Positions 25,729 through 35,915 of a stretch of 64,000 bases of DNA are shown here, in pieces (positions within the stretch are counted from its first letter, which is position 1; each line of letters begins with the position of its first letter). This DNA is from Cyclobacteriaceae bacterium (GTDB lineage Bacteria; Bacteroidota; Bacteroidia; Cytophagales; Cyclobacteriaceae): the NCBI GenBank assembly GCA_019638275.1, contig JAHBUC010000001.1:186001-250000 (forward strand). Direction: 5' to 3'. Position numbers and translations under genes: made by a program. The notes beneath the pieces are model-generated. The model was not told the DNA's origin. It saw only the letters and a program-made list of their open reading frames with translations, and did no database searches.

Positions 25729-27281
25729 TGATTATGAAAATGAAAAAGATATTAACTGTTATTACCCTTTCAATTGCCTTGGTGTTTTCCTCGTGCAATT
25801 GGGATGATTTTGGAGACCTGAACGTAAACCCCAACCAGGCTACAACGCCCACAACCAGAGCATTGCTAACCAATAGCATGATCTCAATAGGGGGGCTCAT
25901 TCTCTCCACACAGGGAGCTCTTTATGCGCAACATGTTTCGAATAAGCAGTATACATCCGGTGATAATTATCAGACCATCAATTTCTCAACAGATGGACTT
26001 TACAATGGTCCGTTGATGGATTTGCAGAAAATCATTGAGATGAATACAGAAACACCAAATGCCGTTGTGATTGATGGATTAAATGCAAATCAGATCGCGG
26101 TTGCTAAGATTTTAATGTCTTACTATTACCTGCATATGACTGATCGTTGGGGAGATTTACCTTATTCTGAGGCATTGAAAGGTGCTTCTGGTTTGTTATT
26201 ACCAGTATTTGATTCCCAAGAGGACATCTACGATGGCTGTATACAGACCCTTAAGGATGCAGTGGCTGCAATTAATACTGCTGTGCCAAATACAAATTTG
26301 AGAGGAGATATTATTTTAGGTGGCAACATGGCTATGTGGGTGAAATTTGCCAACACAATCAGGCTAAATGCAGCACTGCGTTTATCGAAGGTTAATCCCA
26401 CTAAAGCAGCCACTGAATTTGCCAGTGCGTTTAGTGCAGGCGTAATTGCATTGGATAACACAGAGAACATCAGGTATAACTACCAGAATCTTCAAACGTA
26501 TGAAAATCCATACTACAACTCGTTTGTAACATTGGGACGTGCAGACTGGGTGATTGCAGATCCGCTGATGAATATGATGCAGTTGGATACGTATACAAGC
26601 CCTCACCTGAGTTACTACAGCGCCTCTCATCCATATAAAACAGAAACCGGTAAAATGAATGTGGTAGCTGATCCTCGTCTTCCGGTTTATGCAAACCCTA
26701 TAGAAAATACGGCAAGTACTTTCATTGGTATGCCATATGGATTAAGTGAAGCCAATGCAGGTTCAATTTCTGCTGCGCAAGTATCTTTCTTAGGAAGTGT
26801 ATTCCGTCAGCGTACTTCGCCAGCTTTTATTTATACCTCAGCGCATGTTGCCTTTATTTTAGCAGAGGGAAGGCTGAATGGATGGATAAATTCAGCGCCA
26901 CTATCGGCACAGCAATATTATGAGGCGGGTATTCAGGCTTCATTGAATCAGCATGGTGTAGGTGCGGGTTATGCTAACTATATCACCAATAGTGAAGTTG
27001 CGTTTGATGCCGGTCGTGCTCTAGAGCAAATCATCACACAAAAATGGATTGCCATTTTTCCGAATGGTTATGAGGCATGGGCCGAGTGGAGAAGAACAGG
27101 CTTTCCAGATTTAGCTCCTGGTGACAATGCCCTTACTCCAAATGGCCAAATTCCAAGGAGACAAGCATATGGAACCTCAGAAGCCAACGCAAATAGCACA
27201 AATCATGCGGCTGCGTTGCAAAGACAAGGTTTTACTGCGGATGACCTTACGGGACGCGTTTGGTGGGATGAAGAAAATTAA
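25728..27281 (+). CDS. SusD/RagB family nutrient-binding outer membrane lipoprotein
   Basis: The 517-residue lipoprotein has the lipobox FSSC (Cys23), followed by NWDDFGDLNVNPNQATTPTTRALLTN, the start typical of the SusD-like_2 subgroup. The body is alpha-helical with TPR-type repeats (YYYLHMTDRWGDLPYSEAL and the conserved WIAIFPNGYEAWAEWRRTGFPDL near the C-terminus). It caps the SusC barrel at the cell surface and binds the nutrient. The ATG at 25728 shares its A with the SusC stop; ATGs at 25734 and 25740 are possible alternatives. A strong terminator closes the unit, which separates it from the second pair. Confidence 0.94.
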   Translation: MIMKMKKILTVITLSIALVFSSCNWDDFGDLNVNPNQATTPTTRALLTNSMISIGGLILSTQGALYAQHVSNKQYTSGDNYQTINFSTDGLYNGPLMDLQKIIEMNTETPNAVVIDGLNANQIAVAKILMSYYYLHMTDRWGDLPYSEALKGASGLLLPVFDSQEDIYDGCIQTLKDAVAAINTAVPNTNLRGDIILGGNMAMWVKFANTIRLNAALRLSKVNPTKAATEFASAFSAGVIALDNTENIRYNYQNLQTYENPYYNSFVTLGRADWVIADPLMNMMQLDTYTSPHLSYYSASHPYKTETGKMNVVADPRLPVYANPIENTASTFIGMPYGLSEANAGSISAAQVSFLGSVFRQRTSPAFIYTSAHVAFILAEGRLNGWINSAPLSAQQYYEAGIQASLNQHGVGAGYANYITNSEVAFDAGRALEQIITQKWIAIFPNGYEAWAEWRRTGFPDLAPGDNALTPNGQIPRRQAYGTSEANANSTNHAAALQRQGFTADDLTGRVWWDEEN

Positions 27282-27305
27282 TGCGTAAATCCTTCTTTTA
27301 CATTT

Positions 27306-27336
27306 AAAAAGGACCGCCCAAAAGGCGGTCCTTTTT
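27306..27336 (+). terminator. Rho-independent terminator after the first SusC/SusD pair
   Basis: AAAAAGGACCGCC (27306-27318) pairs with GGCGGTCCTTTTT (27324-27336), followed by more T residues. The stem is perfect. Confidence 0.93.
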
Positions 27337-27449
27337 ATTTTCTGAGGGATCAAGATATTGATTCTAAATACTTTGTAATGCCGTATGGCATTTAATAAAT
27401 ATTATCCTGTATCTTTATTTTGTGATCTTAACACTCTAAATATTAGCTT

Positions 27450-30400
27450 ATGAGAAAACTTTTACCAGTAGTATTATTTCTTGGGCTTAGCTTCATTGCT
27501 TTGGCTCAGGAACGCGTTGTTACCGGAAGGGTAACCTCGCAGGAGGACAGCGCCCCTATTCCAGGAGTTAACGTTTTAGTTAAGGGGACTTCGGTGGGTA
27601 CGGCTACCGACATTAATGGAAATTATAGCATCAGGGTACCTTCGAATGAGGCTATTCTTTCATTTTCATTTATTGGGTATATCAATGCAGAGGCTCCTGT
27701 TGGTTCGCGTTCAGTAGTTGATGTGCAAATGGCTCCGGATGTTACTCAGCTTTCTGAAGTTGTTGTTACGGGATACGGTACGCAGATTAAGCAAGACCTG
27801 ACCGGAAATATTGCAAAAATAAGTGGCGATGCTATTCAAAATGTGCCTGTTACAACTTTTGAACAGGCACTTCAGGGTAGAGCTGCTGGTGTTTTGGTGA
27901 CATCGCAAAATGGAAAGTTGGGTCAGGGTATGAATATCCGAATCCGGGGTTCTTCATCCATTTCTGCAAGTAATGAACCTTTGTACGTTGTGGATGGAAT
28001 GATTGTTACTGCAGATAATTTTTCCAGCAATCCTTCTGCTACCAATGCTTTGGCAGACATTAACTTTAATGATATTCAGTCAATTGAGATATTAAAGGAT
28101 GCCTCAGCTTCAGCATTGTATGGTTCAAGGGGAGCTAACGGAGTTGTGTTGATTACAACAGCGCGGAAAGTGCTGGTAAGACAAATTTTTCTGTTACTCA
28201 GTATGGTAGCAGCAAACCCACCAGAAACAGGGATTTTTTGAATTCAGCTCAATATGTTGAATTAATGCGCGAGTCAGCCTACAATAATGACTTGGCCGAT
28301 GGTTATGATCCAATTAACAATCCGGCAGATTACGCGGGTTCTTGGTTGGAATTTTGGGAAGATTACATGGACTACCTTGCAGGCGATACAGACTGGCGAA
28401 CACTTGAAACGGATACAGATTGGGAGAAAGAAGCATATCAAAAAGCTAACATCACTTCGTTTGATCTAACGGCTAGCGGAGGAAACGATAAAACAACATT
28501 TGCTTTTAGCGGAGGCTATACCAATCAGGATGGTATTTTGATTGGAAATAGCTTCAAGCGTGTAAGCGGTCGCTTGAACCTCGACCATAAGGCTACCGAT
28601 AGATTGAGCTTTCAAGCCAACATAGCAATTTCAAAATCGATGAACAATCGTTTAGCTGCTGACAATGCTTTTGCCACTCCGCTGCAACTTGTGGCGCAGG
28701 CGCCAATTACACCTGTTCGGGATAAGCAAGGAAATTTATTTGATGATGCTCTGAATCCTTCAATGTCATATTATCCGGCAACCGTAGAGCTCGAAAATTC
28801 GAATTTTCTGGTGAGTGTTTTTAGGAACATTGTTTCACTTGGTGCAACCTATAAGCTAACAGATGATTTACGAGTTATCGGGGAGTATGGTTTTGATTTG
28901 CTTACTCAGAATGATGATCGCTATCAGAATGAGTTTACACAAACCGGCCGTGCCGTTGGTGGTTACGGTCAATCACGTTGGGTTCAGGCTTTTAACTATA
29001 CCGCCAGGGCTATGTTGGCATACGATAAAGTGTTTAACCAGCACTCCTTATCCATTATTGGTGGAACAGAACTTCAGGAGAAATCTATTGATGTTACAGA
29101 TGCTCAAGGCCAGGGCTTTCCGTTAGCTGAATTGAAAAAACTCACATCAGCTGCAGAACCTGTATTTATTACTTCAACCTTAACGGAGGAAGCATTTCTT
29201 TCATTCTTTGCCCGAGCTAATTATAAGTTTAAAGACAAGTATCTATTGAGTTTAAGTGGTCGGTCTGATGCTTCTTCTAAGTTTGGACCTGATAATAAAT
29301 ATGGATTTTTCCCAGCAGCCTCTGCTGGTTGGATTTTGACCCAAGAGGATTTTCTGGCGGGAAAGAATACTGTTAGTTTCTTGAAATTCAGGGCTAGTTA
29401 TGGGGTTACTGGAAATGCCGGAATACCAAATTATCGTTACCTGGCTCAATATTCTGGTGTGGCTTATGGTGGCGAGTCGGGATTAGTTCCTTCCCAGATA
29501 CCTAACCCTGAATTGCGCTGGGAGAAAACGGCTCAATTTGATATTGGATTTGACTTTGGTTTTTTTAACGATAGATTGACTGGTGAAGTTGATTATTATA
29601 ACAAACAGACCACCGATTTATTATTGAATACACCTGTGCCGGCAACATCTGGCTTTCAAACTCAGTTTAGAAATGTTGGCAGTTTGGAAAACAAGGGTTT
29701 CGAGTTGGTGCTGAATTATTCCATACTAAAGAATGCGGATTGGTCTATTAGTATAGGGGGTAACTATGCTTCGAATCGCAACAAAATACTGAGTTTGAAT
29801 GGCGATGAGACGCGTATTGGTCCTACTGGCTCACGTTTTCTAAATGCCGTAATAGTAGGCCAGCCCATTGGTGCATTTTATGGTCGGGAGTATGCGGGTG
29901 CAAACCCAGCAAATGGCGATGCGCTTTTCTACATGAACAGAACTCCGACTCAAACTGAAATTGATAATGGAACTGCGTTTATTGTTCCAAACGGTGTTTA
30001 TGGCGATCGGTATGTAACCCGTTCATTTAATTCCGCTGAGTCTATTGTACTAGGTAACCCGACACCTACAGGTATTTATGGGTTCAATACCAATATTTCG
30101 TATAAGGGAATTGAATTGTCGGTTTTGTTCCAGGGCGTAACAGGGAACAAAGTTTTTGACGGAGCTGGCAGCTTTATGTCTGCAAATGGAAGATATGAAG
30201 ATAACTCTACCGTTGATCAAATGAGACGTTGGCAAAATCCTGGTGACATCACTGATGTTCCACAGGCGCGTCTTTATGGCAATAATGGAGCTCAATCATC
30301 AAGCCGATTCTTGTATGATGGTTCTTATTTAAGACTAAAAACGTTGACGGTGGCATATAATGTTCCTAACGCCATTTCAAGCAAGCTTTCGCTTACCAGC

Positions 30401-30568
30401 GCGCGCATTTACATTACCGGTCAAAACCTTCTGACCTTTACCAATTACAAAGGTTGGGATCCTGAGGTAAATACTGATTTCAACGCAAACAATGTTAATC
30501 TTAGTAATGATTTTTATGCTGCTCCTCAGCCTAAAAATTTCACTGTGGGTATAAAGGTTGGTTTTTAA
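27450..30568 (+). pseudogene. SusC/RagA family TonB-linked outer membrane protein, one-base frameshift
   Basis: Two frames together encode one SusC. The first (27450-28241) gives a signal peptide (MRKLLPVVLFLGLSFIALAQ), the carboxypeptidase-D-like domain, QLSEVVVTGYGTQ and the plug up to GVVLITTA. The frame is then lost near 28160 and continues one base earlier in the second frame (AGKTNFSVTQYGSSKP, then NSAQYVELM...) to the C-terminal strand at 30568. Adding one base, for example an A in ACAACAGC, restores about 1039 residues, normal for the family. The barrel part is well preserved, so the lesion is recent or a sequencing error. SusD follows 18 bases downstream. As written, only a 263-residue fragment would be made. 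Confidence 0.88.
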
Positions 30569-30586
30569 GAACAAACAATTAGAAAT

Positions 30587-31945
30587 ATGAAGACATTAAA
30601 GAATAAAATACTGATTGTTATTGCACTTAGCTTCGTTGCAGTTGCATGTGAAGATAAGCTTGAGCCTGTAGATCCAAACAATACAGGGGACGCAGTAGCA
30701 TTGGCAAATGATAAAAATGTAAAGACGACTTTGATTGGTGCTTATGATGCACTTTCTGCGGGTGCTTTTTATGGAGGCAATACGTTTAGAAATAGTGAAA
30801 TTCTGGCAGCCAATAGCGAGATTGTCTTTTCTGGTACATTTAACGATGTAGCTGACATTTACAGAAAGGAGATGATTACACTGAATGCAGATGTTGCTGC
30901 GTTATGGACAAACGCTTACAGAACTATTAATGTGGCTAATAACGTGCTTAGTGCACTTAGCGTGGTAAATGAAGCGGACCGGGATCAAGTTGAGGGAGAG
31001 GCACTGTTTTTACGAGGAGTTTCTTATTTCGAACTTATCAAGTTTTTTGCTCAACCGTATTCAGCGGGTAATGTGAGCACTAATCTCGGTGTGCCCTTGA
31101 TGTTGGTTGCTGATCGAAACAGTGTTGCACAAGTTCCACGTGCCACTGTTCAGGAGATTTATACACAGATCGTTGCTGACTTAACAAGTGCTGAAGCAAA
31201 ACTCGATGAGGGGCCACGACCAGGAAAGGCAACCAAAGAAGCAGCTGCTGCTTTTCTTTCACGCGTATATCTTCAAATGGCTGATTATCCAAATGCCAGG
31301 GATGCTGCCAATAGAGTAATAACATCAGGTAACTACAGTATACTTTCATCTTATTCCAATTGCTTCAATTCAGGAACAACAGCTGAAGATGTATTTAATA
31401 TCCCTGTAAGCACCGTTGATGGTGTAAACAACTTGGTAACATTCTATGCTCCTACAGCTTCTGGTGGACGCGGAGATATTGAAATTCAAAATTCTCATCT
31501 TGATCTGTATGAGGCAGATGACGATCGTCTGGATTTCTTTTTCCCAGACCCAGGTACAGGCGAAACCCGAACCGGAAAGTGGACGAATCAATTCGGAAAC
31601 GTAAAAGTAATTCGGTTGGCTGAGATGTATCTTACTCGCGCAGAGTGTAATCAGCGTTTAAGCACATCAGTAGGCGCTACTCCAGCGAATGACATCAATA
31701 ATGTAATCAGAAACAGGGTTGGCTTGTCTCCTTTAGGGGTAGTTACTTTGGCCGACATTCTTTTAGAACGAAGACTTGAACTCGCGCATGAAGGAGAACG
31801 TCTTCATGACGCAAAGCGACTTCAGGAATCGATTGTTGAGGGGGCTGTTGTGTTTCCGTACAATAGCGATAAATTGGTGTTCCCTATTCCTCAGCGGGAT
31901 ATCAATGTTAATCCTAACCTGATACAGAATTCGGGATATAATTGA
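30587..31945 (+). CDS. RagB/SusD family nutrient uptake outer membrane protein
   Basis: The 452-residue lipoprotein has the lipobox AVAC (Cys21). The typical SusD order follows: LWTNAYRTINVANNVLSAL, EGEALFLRGVSYFELIKFFAQPYS with the TPR core, VRLAEMYLTRAE-like VIRLAEMYLTRAECN, and the C-terminal block LLERRLELAHEGERLHDAKRL. It ends NPNLIQNSGYN, the usual close for the family. It belongs to the standard SusD clade, unlike the SusD-like_2 partner of the first pair, so the two loci are not simple duplicates in this gene. It is slightly short for the family. It would cap the neighbouring SusC. Two hairpins, one a strong terminator, follow the stop. Confidence 0.94.
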   Translation: MKTLKNKILIVIALSFVAVACEDKLEPVDPNNTGDAVALANDKNVKTTLIGAYDALSAGAFYGGNTFRNSEILAANSEIVFSGTFNDVADIYRKEMITLNADVAALWTNAYRTINVANNVLSALSVVNEADRDQVEGEALFLRGVSYFELIKFFAQPYSAGNVSTNLGVPLMLVADRNSVAQVPRATVQEIYTQIVADLTSAEAKLDEGPRPGKATKEAAAAFLSRVYLQMADYPNARDAANRVITSGNYSILSSYSNCFNSGTTAEDVFNIPVSTVDGVNNLVTFYAPTASGGRGDIEIQNSHLDLYEADDDRLDFFFPDPGTGETRTGKWTNQFGNVKVIRLAEMYLTRAECNQRLSTSVGATPANDINNVIRNRVGLSPLGVVTLADILLERRLELAHEGERLHDAKRLQESIVEGAVVFPYNSDKLVFPIPQRDINVNPNLIQNSGYN

Positions 31946-31998
31946 GATAAGAGCGAAATTCTTATCTAAAGAAAAGACTGCTCTAAGAGCAGTCTTTT
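31945..31998 (+). terminator. Two consecutive hairpins after the second SusD
   Basis: AGATAAGA (31945-31952) pairs with TCTTATCT (31960-31967). The second hairpin, AAAAGACTGCTC (31972-31983) with GAGCAGTCTTTT (31987-31998), is followed by a T-rich run and is a clear terminator. Confidence 0.88.
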
Positions 31999-32069
31999 CT
32001 TTTTTCAGACATAAAGGAATGCGGGTTGTAAAGAAAAGGCACCTCCCACTTTTTCTGAGGCTTTAAATC

Positions 32070-32912
32070 CTATTCTACAAGCATCTTCAGCAACGTACTC
32101 AACTTACTCTTCAAATTCCTCCGATCAACAATAAAATCCAGGAATCCGTGGTCTAGTACAAACTCGGCACTCTGAAATCCTTTCGGAAGATCTTTGCCAA
32201 TGGTTTCACGGATAACGCGAGGGCCGGCAAAGCCGATCAATGCTCCAGGTTCAGCAATGTTAAAATCGCCCAGCATGGCGTACGAAGCGGTTACACCACC
32301 TGTGGTCGGATCGGTCATTAATGATATGTACGGAATGCCAGCCTGATCTAACAGCGCTATTTTTGCAGATGTTTTGGCCATTTGCATTAGCGATAGTCCT
32401 GCCTCCATCATGCGCGCTCCACCAGAGCGTGAAATCATTAAAAAGGGTTTCTTATGCTCCAGAGAATGATCCATAGCGCGTGCAATCTTTTCGCCCACTA
32501 CAGAACCCATTGAGCCACCAATGAAACTGAAATCCATACAGGCCACGACAATATCCAAACCGCTCATTTTGCCGTGGGCTGTGCGCACGGCATCTTTTAG
32601 TTCGGTTTTCTCCTGGGTTTCTTTTATGCGCTTCGGATAAGCCTTCGTGTCTTTAAACTTCAACGGGTCGGCCGACTCCATATTTGGGTCAAGCTCGGTA
32701 AAGGCTCCATCATCGAACAGAATTTCAAAGTACTCTTTTGAGCCAATGCGTACATGGTAATCCTCTTCAGGTACTACGAAAGCATTGTTCTTTAACTCAC
32801 GGGTATGAATAATTTTTCCGCCTGGAGATTTAAACCAAAGTCCGTCAGGAACTTCGCGTTTCGATTCCGTTGGGGTGAGGATTCCTTTATCGGTTCTGTT
32901 AAACCACGACAT
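32070..32912 (-). CDS. accD: Acetyl-CoA carboxylase carboxyltransferase subunit beta
   Basis: AccD with AccA transfers the carboxyl group from biotin to acetyl-CoA, the first step of fatty acid synthesis. The start is the ATG at 32912 ([16 protein letters not shown]), as a TTG lies further up. The 280-residue product has the carboxyltransferase core [33 protein letters not shown] and [19 protein letters not shown], and [12 protein letters not shown]. The N-terminal zinc ribbon of E. coli AccD is present in outline ([21 protein letters not shown]...) but its four cysteines are absent, so no zinc can be bound there. accA is not adjacent. Confidence 0.95.
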   Translation of the reverse strand: MSWFNRTDKGILTPTESKREVPDGLWFKSPGGKIIHTRELKNNAFVVPEEDYHVRIGSKEYFEILFDDGAFTELDPNMESADPLKFKDTKAYPKRIKETQEKTELKDAVRTAHGKMSGLDIVVACMDFSFIGGSMGSVVGEKIARAMDHSLEHKKPFLMISRSGGARMMEAGLSLMQMAKTSAKIALLDQAGIPYISLMTDPTTGGVTASYAMLGDFNIAEPGALIGFAGPRVIRETIGKDLPKGFQSAEFVLDHGFLDFIVDRRNLKSKLSTLLKMLVE

Positions 32913-32940
32913 AGTTTCTTCCAAAGCTGTGTTGTTTAAA

Positions 32941-34014
32941 TTACGCGAGGTCTATATTCTTATCCAGGTAAACATCCTGTATCGCATTCAAAATTTCAAC
33001 ACCCTCTTTTAATGGACGCTGAAATGCTTTTCTTCCGGATATTAAGCCCATGCCACCGGCACGTTTGTTAATTACCGCAGTCCGCACAGCATCAGCCAAA
33101 TCGCTGGCGCCTTTTGATTCGCCACCAGAGTTGATCAAGCCGGCACGCCCCATGTAGCAATTGGCAACCTGGTAACGGCACAAGTCTATCGGGTGCTCAG
33201 TAGTCAAGTGGGTATAAATGCGTTCATCCAACTTGCCGTAGCTGCTGCCACCGGTGTTTAGTGCTTTGTAACCTCCGTTATTTTCTGCAAGCTTTTGCTT
33301 AATGATATCTGCCTGAATGGTTACCCCAAGGTGATTGGCCTGGCCGGTAAGGTCAGCCGAAACGTGGTAATCTTTTCCGCCTTGTTTAAAGGCATTATTT
33401 CGGATGTAGCACCAAAGTATCGTTCCCATTCCTAATTCATGAGCCCGCTCAAAAGCTGCAGCTACTTCCTGTATCTGACGCGTAGAGTTGTCAGAACCAA
33501 AATAGATTGTGGCGCCTACTGCCACTGCACCCAGGTTCCAGGCCTCTTCAACCGAACCAAACATGATCTGGTCATGCTTGTTCGGGTAGGTGAGCAATTC
33601 GTTGTGATTGATCTTTACGATGAACGGTATCTTATGCGCATACTTGCGCGACATCATAGCCAATACGCCATAGGTTGTTGCCACCGCGTTGCAGCCACCC
33701 TCGATGGCAAGCTTTACAATGTTTTCCGGATCGAAGTATGCGGGGTTCTTGGCAAAGGAAGCTCCAGCGCTGTGTTCAATTCCCTGGTCAATGGGAAGAA
33801 TGGAAAGAAAACCAGTTCCACCCAAACGCCCGCGGTCAAACATGGCTTGCAGACTGCGCAAGGTTTGCGGGGTACGGTTTGATTGAGCAAAAACCCGATC
33901 TACGAAGTCAGGCCCCGGGGTATGAATCTGGTTAGCGGAGATGGTTTTGCTTTTATGATCAAGAAGGAATTTGGCGTCTTTGCCAAGGAGTTTAGAAATG
34001 CTTTGTTTCGCCAT
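32941..34014 (-). CDS. Class I fructose-bisphosphate aldolase (DhnA/FbaB type)
   Basis: The 357-residue protein matches the DeoC/FbaB-type class I aldolases of bacteria and archaea, which split fructose-1,6-bisphosphate through a lysine Schiff base without metal. Recognisable blocks are [30 protein letters not shown] and [20 protein letters not shown], with the C-terminal phosphate-binding [18 protein letters not shown] do not assign the Schiff-base lysine with certainty. It serves glycolysis or gluconeogenesis in the cytoplasm. It is on the same strand as accD, 28 bases upstream of the accD start, so the two may be co-transcribed from the -7 box at 34038. Confidence 0.92.
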   Translation of the reverse strand: MAKQSISKLLGKDAKFLLDHKSKTISANQIHTPGPDFVDRVFAQSNRTPQTLRSLQAMFDRGRLGGTGFLSILPIDQGIEHSAGASFAKNPAYFDPENIVKLAIEGGCNAVATTYGVLAMMSRKYAHKIPFIVKINHNELLTYPNKHDQIMFGSVEEAWNLGAVAVGATIYFGSDNSTRQIQEVAAAFERAHELGMGTILWCYIRNNAFKQGGKDYHVSADLTGQANHLGVTIQADIIKQKLAENNGGYKALNTGGSSYGKLDERIYTHLTTEHPIDLCRYQVANCYMGRAGLINSGGESKGASDLADAVRTAVINKRAGGMGLISGRKAFQRPLKEGVEILNAIQDVYLDKNIDLA

Positions 34015-34037
34015 AATTGTATTAAAAAGTAGGGTAG

Positions 34038-34045
34038 CAAAGTTA
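34038..34045 (-). promoter_or_regulatory. Promoter -7 box for the aldolase gene
   Basis: The minus strand reads TAACTTTG, matching TAnnTTTG, 24 bases before the ATG at 34014. The -33 element is not at standard spacing. Confidence 0.45.
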
Positions 34046-34115
34046 TCAATTATTTAAAAGTAACATCGCCCAAAAGCGCCTAAATACAGGGTTTTAACGA
34101 CAACGTTTGCATACG

Positions 34116-34142
34116 AAAAAAGCCACCTTTAGGGGTGGCTTT
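34116..34142 (-). terminator. Rho-independent terminator after rplS
   Basis: On the minus strand AAAGCCACC pairs with GGTGGCTTT (34134-34142 and 34119-34127), followed by a run of T. It closes the rpsP-rimM-trmD-rplS group. Confidence 0.9.
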
Positions 34143-34164
34143 AAGTTTTATAATTACCTGAAAA

Positions 34165-34518
34165 TCAGATTTTTTCCTTAATTCTGGCTGATTTGCCTTG
34201 ACGTCCCTTCATGTAGTAAAGTTTCGCCCTGCGCACCTTGCCTTGCTTAATTACTTCAACCTTATCAAGGCTGGGAGATGTGATGGGGAAAATACGCTCC
34301 ACACCAATACCATTGGAGATTTTACGTACGGTAAAGGTTTCACCATTGGTGCCATAGCCCCTACGCTGAATAACCACTCCCTGGAACTGCTGAATGCGTT
34401 CCTTGTTTCCTTCCTTAATCTTAACGTGAACGTTTACAGTATCACCAGCCTTAAAAGCAGGCATTTTTTCACGTGCCGCAGCGTATTCCTGCTCAACAAC
34501 TTTAATTAAATCAGCCAT
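34165..34518 (-). CDS. rplS: 50S ribosomal protein L19
   Basis: The 117-residue protein has the L19 core [45 protein letters not shown] and [23 protein letters not shown]19 sits at the interface of the ribosomal subunits. It is the last gene of the rpsP-rimM-trmD-rplS order common to bacteria. A 100-base gap to trmD contains a -7 box of its own, so it may also be transcribed alone. Confidence 0.97.
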   Translation of the reverse strand: MADLIKVVEQEYAAAREKMPAFKAGDTVNVHVKIKEGNKERIQQFQGVVIQRRGYGTNGETFTVRKISNGIGVERIFPITSPSLDKVEVIKQGKVRRAKLYYMKGRQGKSARIKEKI

Positions 34519-34544
34519 AATAGCGTGTTTTCAAAAACGGACTG

Positions 34545-34552
34545 CAAATGTA
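34545..34552 (-). promoter_or_regulatory. Internal promoter -7 box for rplS
   Basis: The minus strand reads TACATTTG, matching TAnnTTTG, 26 bases before the rplS ATG. It would allow rplS expression apart from trmD. Confidence 0.5.
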
Positions 34553-34618
34553 GGGAAAGAATTGAGATTTTCGAAGCGGGTAAACAATGTTTTTTCCAAC
34601 CGAAAACGCCCGTTTTGG

Positions 34619-35293
34619 CTATTTCAGCAGGTTCGGGCGTCTTTTTTTGGTTCTTTCCAAGGCTTTTTCGTGTTTCCATTCTTCTATTTTAGAATGGTCG
34701 CCTGAAAGCAACACTTCAGGCACTTTCCAACCGTTGTATTCTGCGGGACGTGTGTAAACGGGTGGCGCCACCAGGCCATCCTGGAAGGAGTCGGTTAGGG
34801 CAGAGGTCTCATCGGAAAGCACTCCGGGAATCAGTCGGATGACCGCATCGGCAACGACAGCGGCTGCCAGTTCTCCCCCTGAAAGTACGTAATCCCCAAT
34901 GCTGATTTCGCGGGTGATGAGGTGTTCGCGTACGCGTTCATCAACGCCTTTGTAGTGGCCACATAACAAGATCAGGTTCTTCTTCAGGCTAAGTTCGTTG
35001 GCAATGGATTGGGTGAATAACTCCCCATCCGGACTCATATAAATCACCTCATCGTACGGTCGCTTTGATTTCAGGTCGTTGATGCATTTTTCAATAGGTT
35101 CAATCATCATGACCATGCCCGCGCCACCACCAAAGGCATAATCGTCAACCGGTTTGTGCTTTCCAGTGGCATATTGTCGCAGATCAACAATCTCAACCTG
35201 CGCCAGTCCCTTATTTTGTGCACGTTTTAAGATCGAATCGCCAAATGGGCTCTCAATCAGGCGGGGTAACACGGTAATGATGGAAATATGCAT
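34619..35293 (-). CDS. trmD: tRNA (guanine37-N1)-methyltransferase
   Basis: TrmD methylates G37 next to the anticodon, preventing frameshifting. The start is the ATG at 35293 ([17 protein letters not shown]), giving 224 residues. The SPOUT knot motifs are present: [30 protein letters not shown], and [16 protein letters not shown] with the catalytic Asp region; the C-terminal [20 protein letters not shown] is typical. The start lies two bases after the rimM stop, so the two are translated together. Confidence 0.97.
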   Translation of the reverse strand: MHISIITVLPRLIESPFGDSILKRAQNKGLAQVEIVDLRQYATGKHKPVDDYAFGGGAGMVMMIEPIEKCINDLKSKRPYDEVIYMSPDGELFTQSIANELSLKKNLILLCGHYKGVDERVREHLITREISIGDYVLSGGELAAAVVADAVIRLIPGVLSDETSALTDSFQDGLVAPPVYTRPAEYNGWKVPEVLLSGDHSKIEEWKHEKALERTKKRRPNLLK

Positions 35294-35295
35294 GG

Positions 35296-35811
35296 TCAAA
35301 TATCCAAAAATCCCTCAGGTAGATTTACTGACACAACTTTTTTCGCTCGGTTTATGGATTTCAGTAACGGGGGCTGCGCAGGTATCATCACTTCTTTTTC
35401 TGCATAATCAACAAGGATAAACCGGTTCATGCCCGCCCGCTCAATTTCTTTCACTGCACCCAGTACTCCTGCTGTTTCATCGTGTACCTGAAAGCCAATA
35501 ATTTCATCGTCGTAGAAATCGCCAGCCTGGAGTTTTGGCCGTGACTTTTTTTCAAGGTAGATGGATAGGTTTTTCAAACCGGCTGCAACTTCCGGAGTGG
35601 AGACATCTTCAAACTTTACAAAAGCCTTGTCGGTTTTTACAGAAACGTATTCGATGAAATAGGGAACCAGCGTATTGCGTTGATCGATGAAAACGATCTT
35701 TAGCGCTTCCCAGTCTGAAGGAGAATCCGGATCAAGCGAAATCGTAACTTCGCCTTTCAATCCGTGTGGCCGCATGATAAAACCGGCTTTGAAACAATCT
35801 TCTTTTTTCAT
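35296..35811 (-). CDS. rimM: Ribosome maturation factor RimM
   Basis: RimM helps assemble the 30S head by binding S19. The start was set at the ATG at 35811 ([22 protein letters not shown]), giving 171 residues; the upstream extension lies in the terminator-like region. An N-terminal RimM barrel ([17 protein letters not shown]) is followed by a PRC-barrel domain ([30 protein letters not shown]). It ends with [14 protein letters not shown], the usual C-terminal motif. It lies between rpsP and trmD. Confidence 0.96.
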   Translation of the reverse strand: MKKEDCFKAGFIMRPHGLKGEVTISLDPDSPSDWEALKIVFIDQRNTLVPYFIEYVSVKTDKAFVKFEDVSTPEVAAGLKNLSIYLEKKSRPKLQAGDFYDDEIIGFQVHDETAGVLGAVKEIERAGMNRFILVDYAEKEVMIPAQPPLLKSINRAKKVVSVNLPEGFLDI

Positions 35812-35859
35812 CTTACTAAAAATACAACCTTCTGCGGTTACGGTCGATTCTAAAAACAA

Positions 35860-35892
35860 AAATGCCAGTACCGAATTTCAGCACTGGCATTT
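35860..35892 (-). terminator. Terminator or attenuator between rpsP and rimM
   Basis: On the minus strand AAATGCCAGT (35883-35892) pairs with ACTGGCATTT (35860-35869), followed by TTTGTTTTT. A strong terminator at this place would make rimM-trmD expression much lower than rpsP, or depend on read-through. Confidence 0.82.
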
Positions 35893-35915
35893 GAATGAAA
35901 TCTAAATTCAGAATT

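Noticed and set aside
28160-28245. Programmed frameshift in susC
   Set aside because: No slippery heptamer or downstream pseudoknot is evident, and SusC proteins are not known to use recoding. A deletion or error is simpler.
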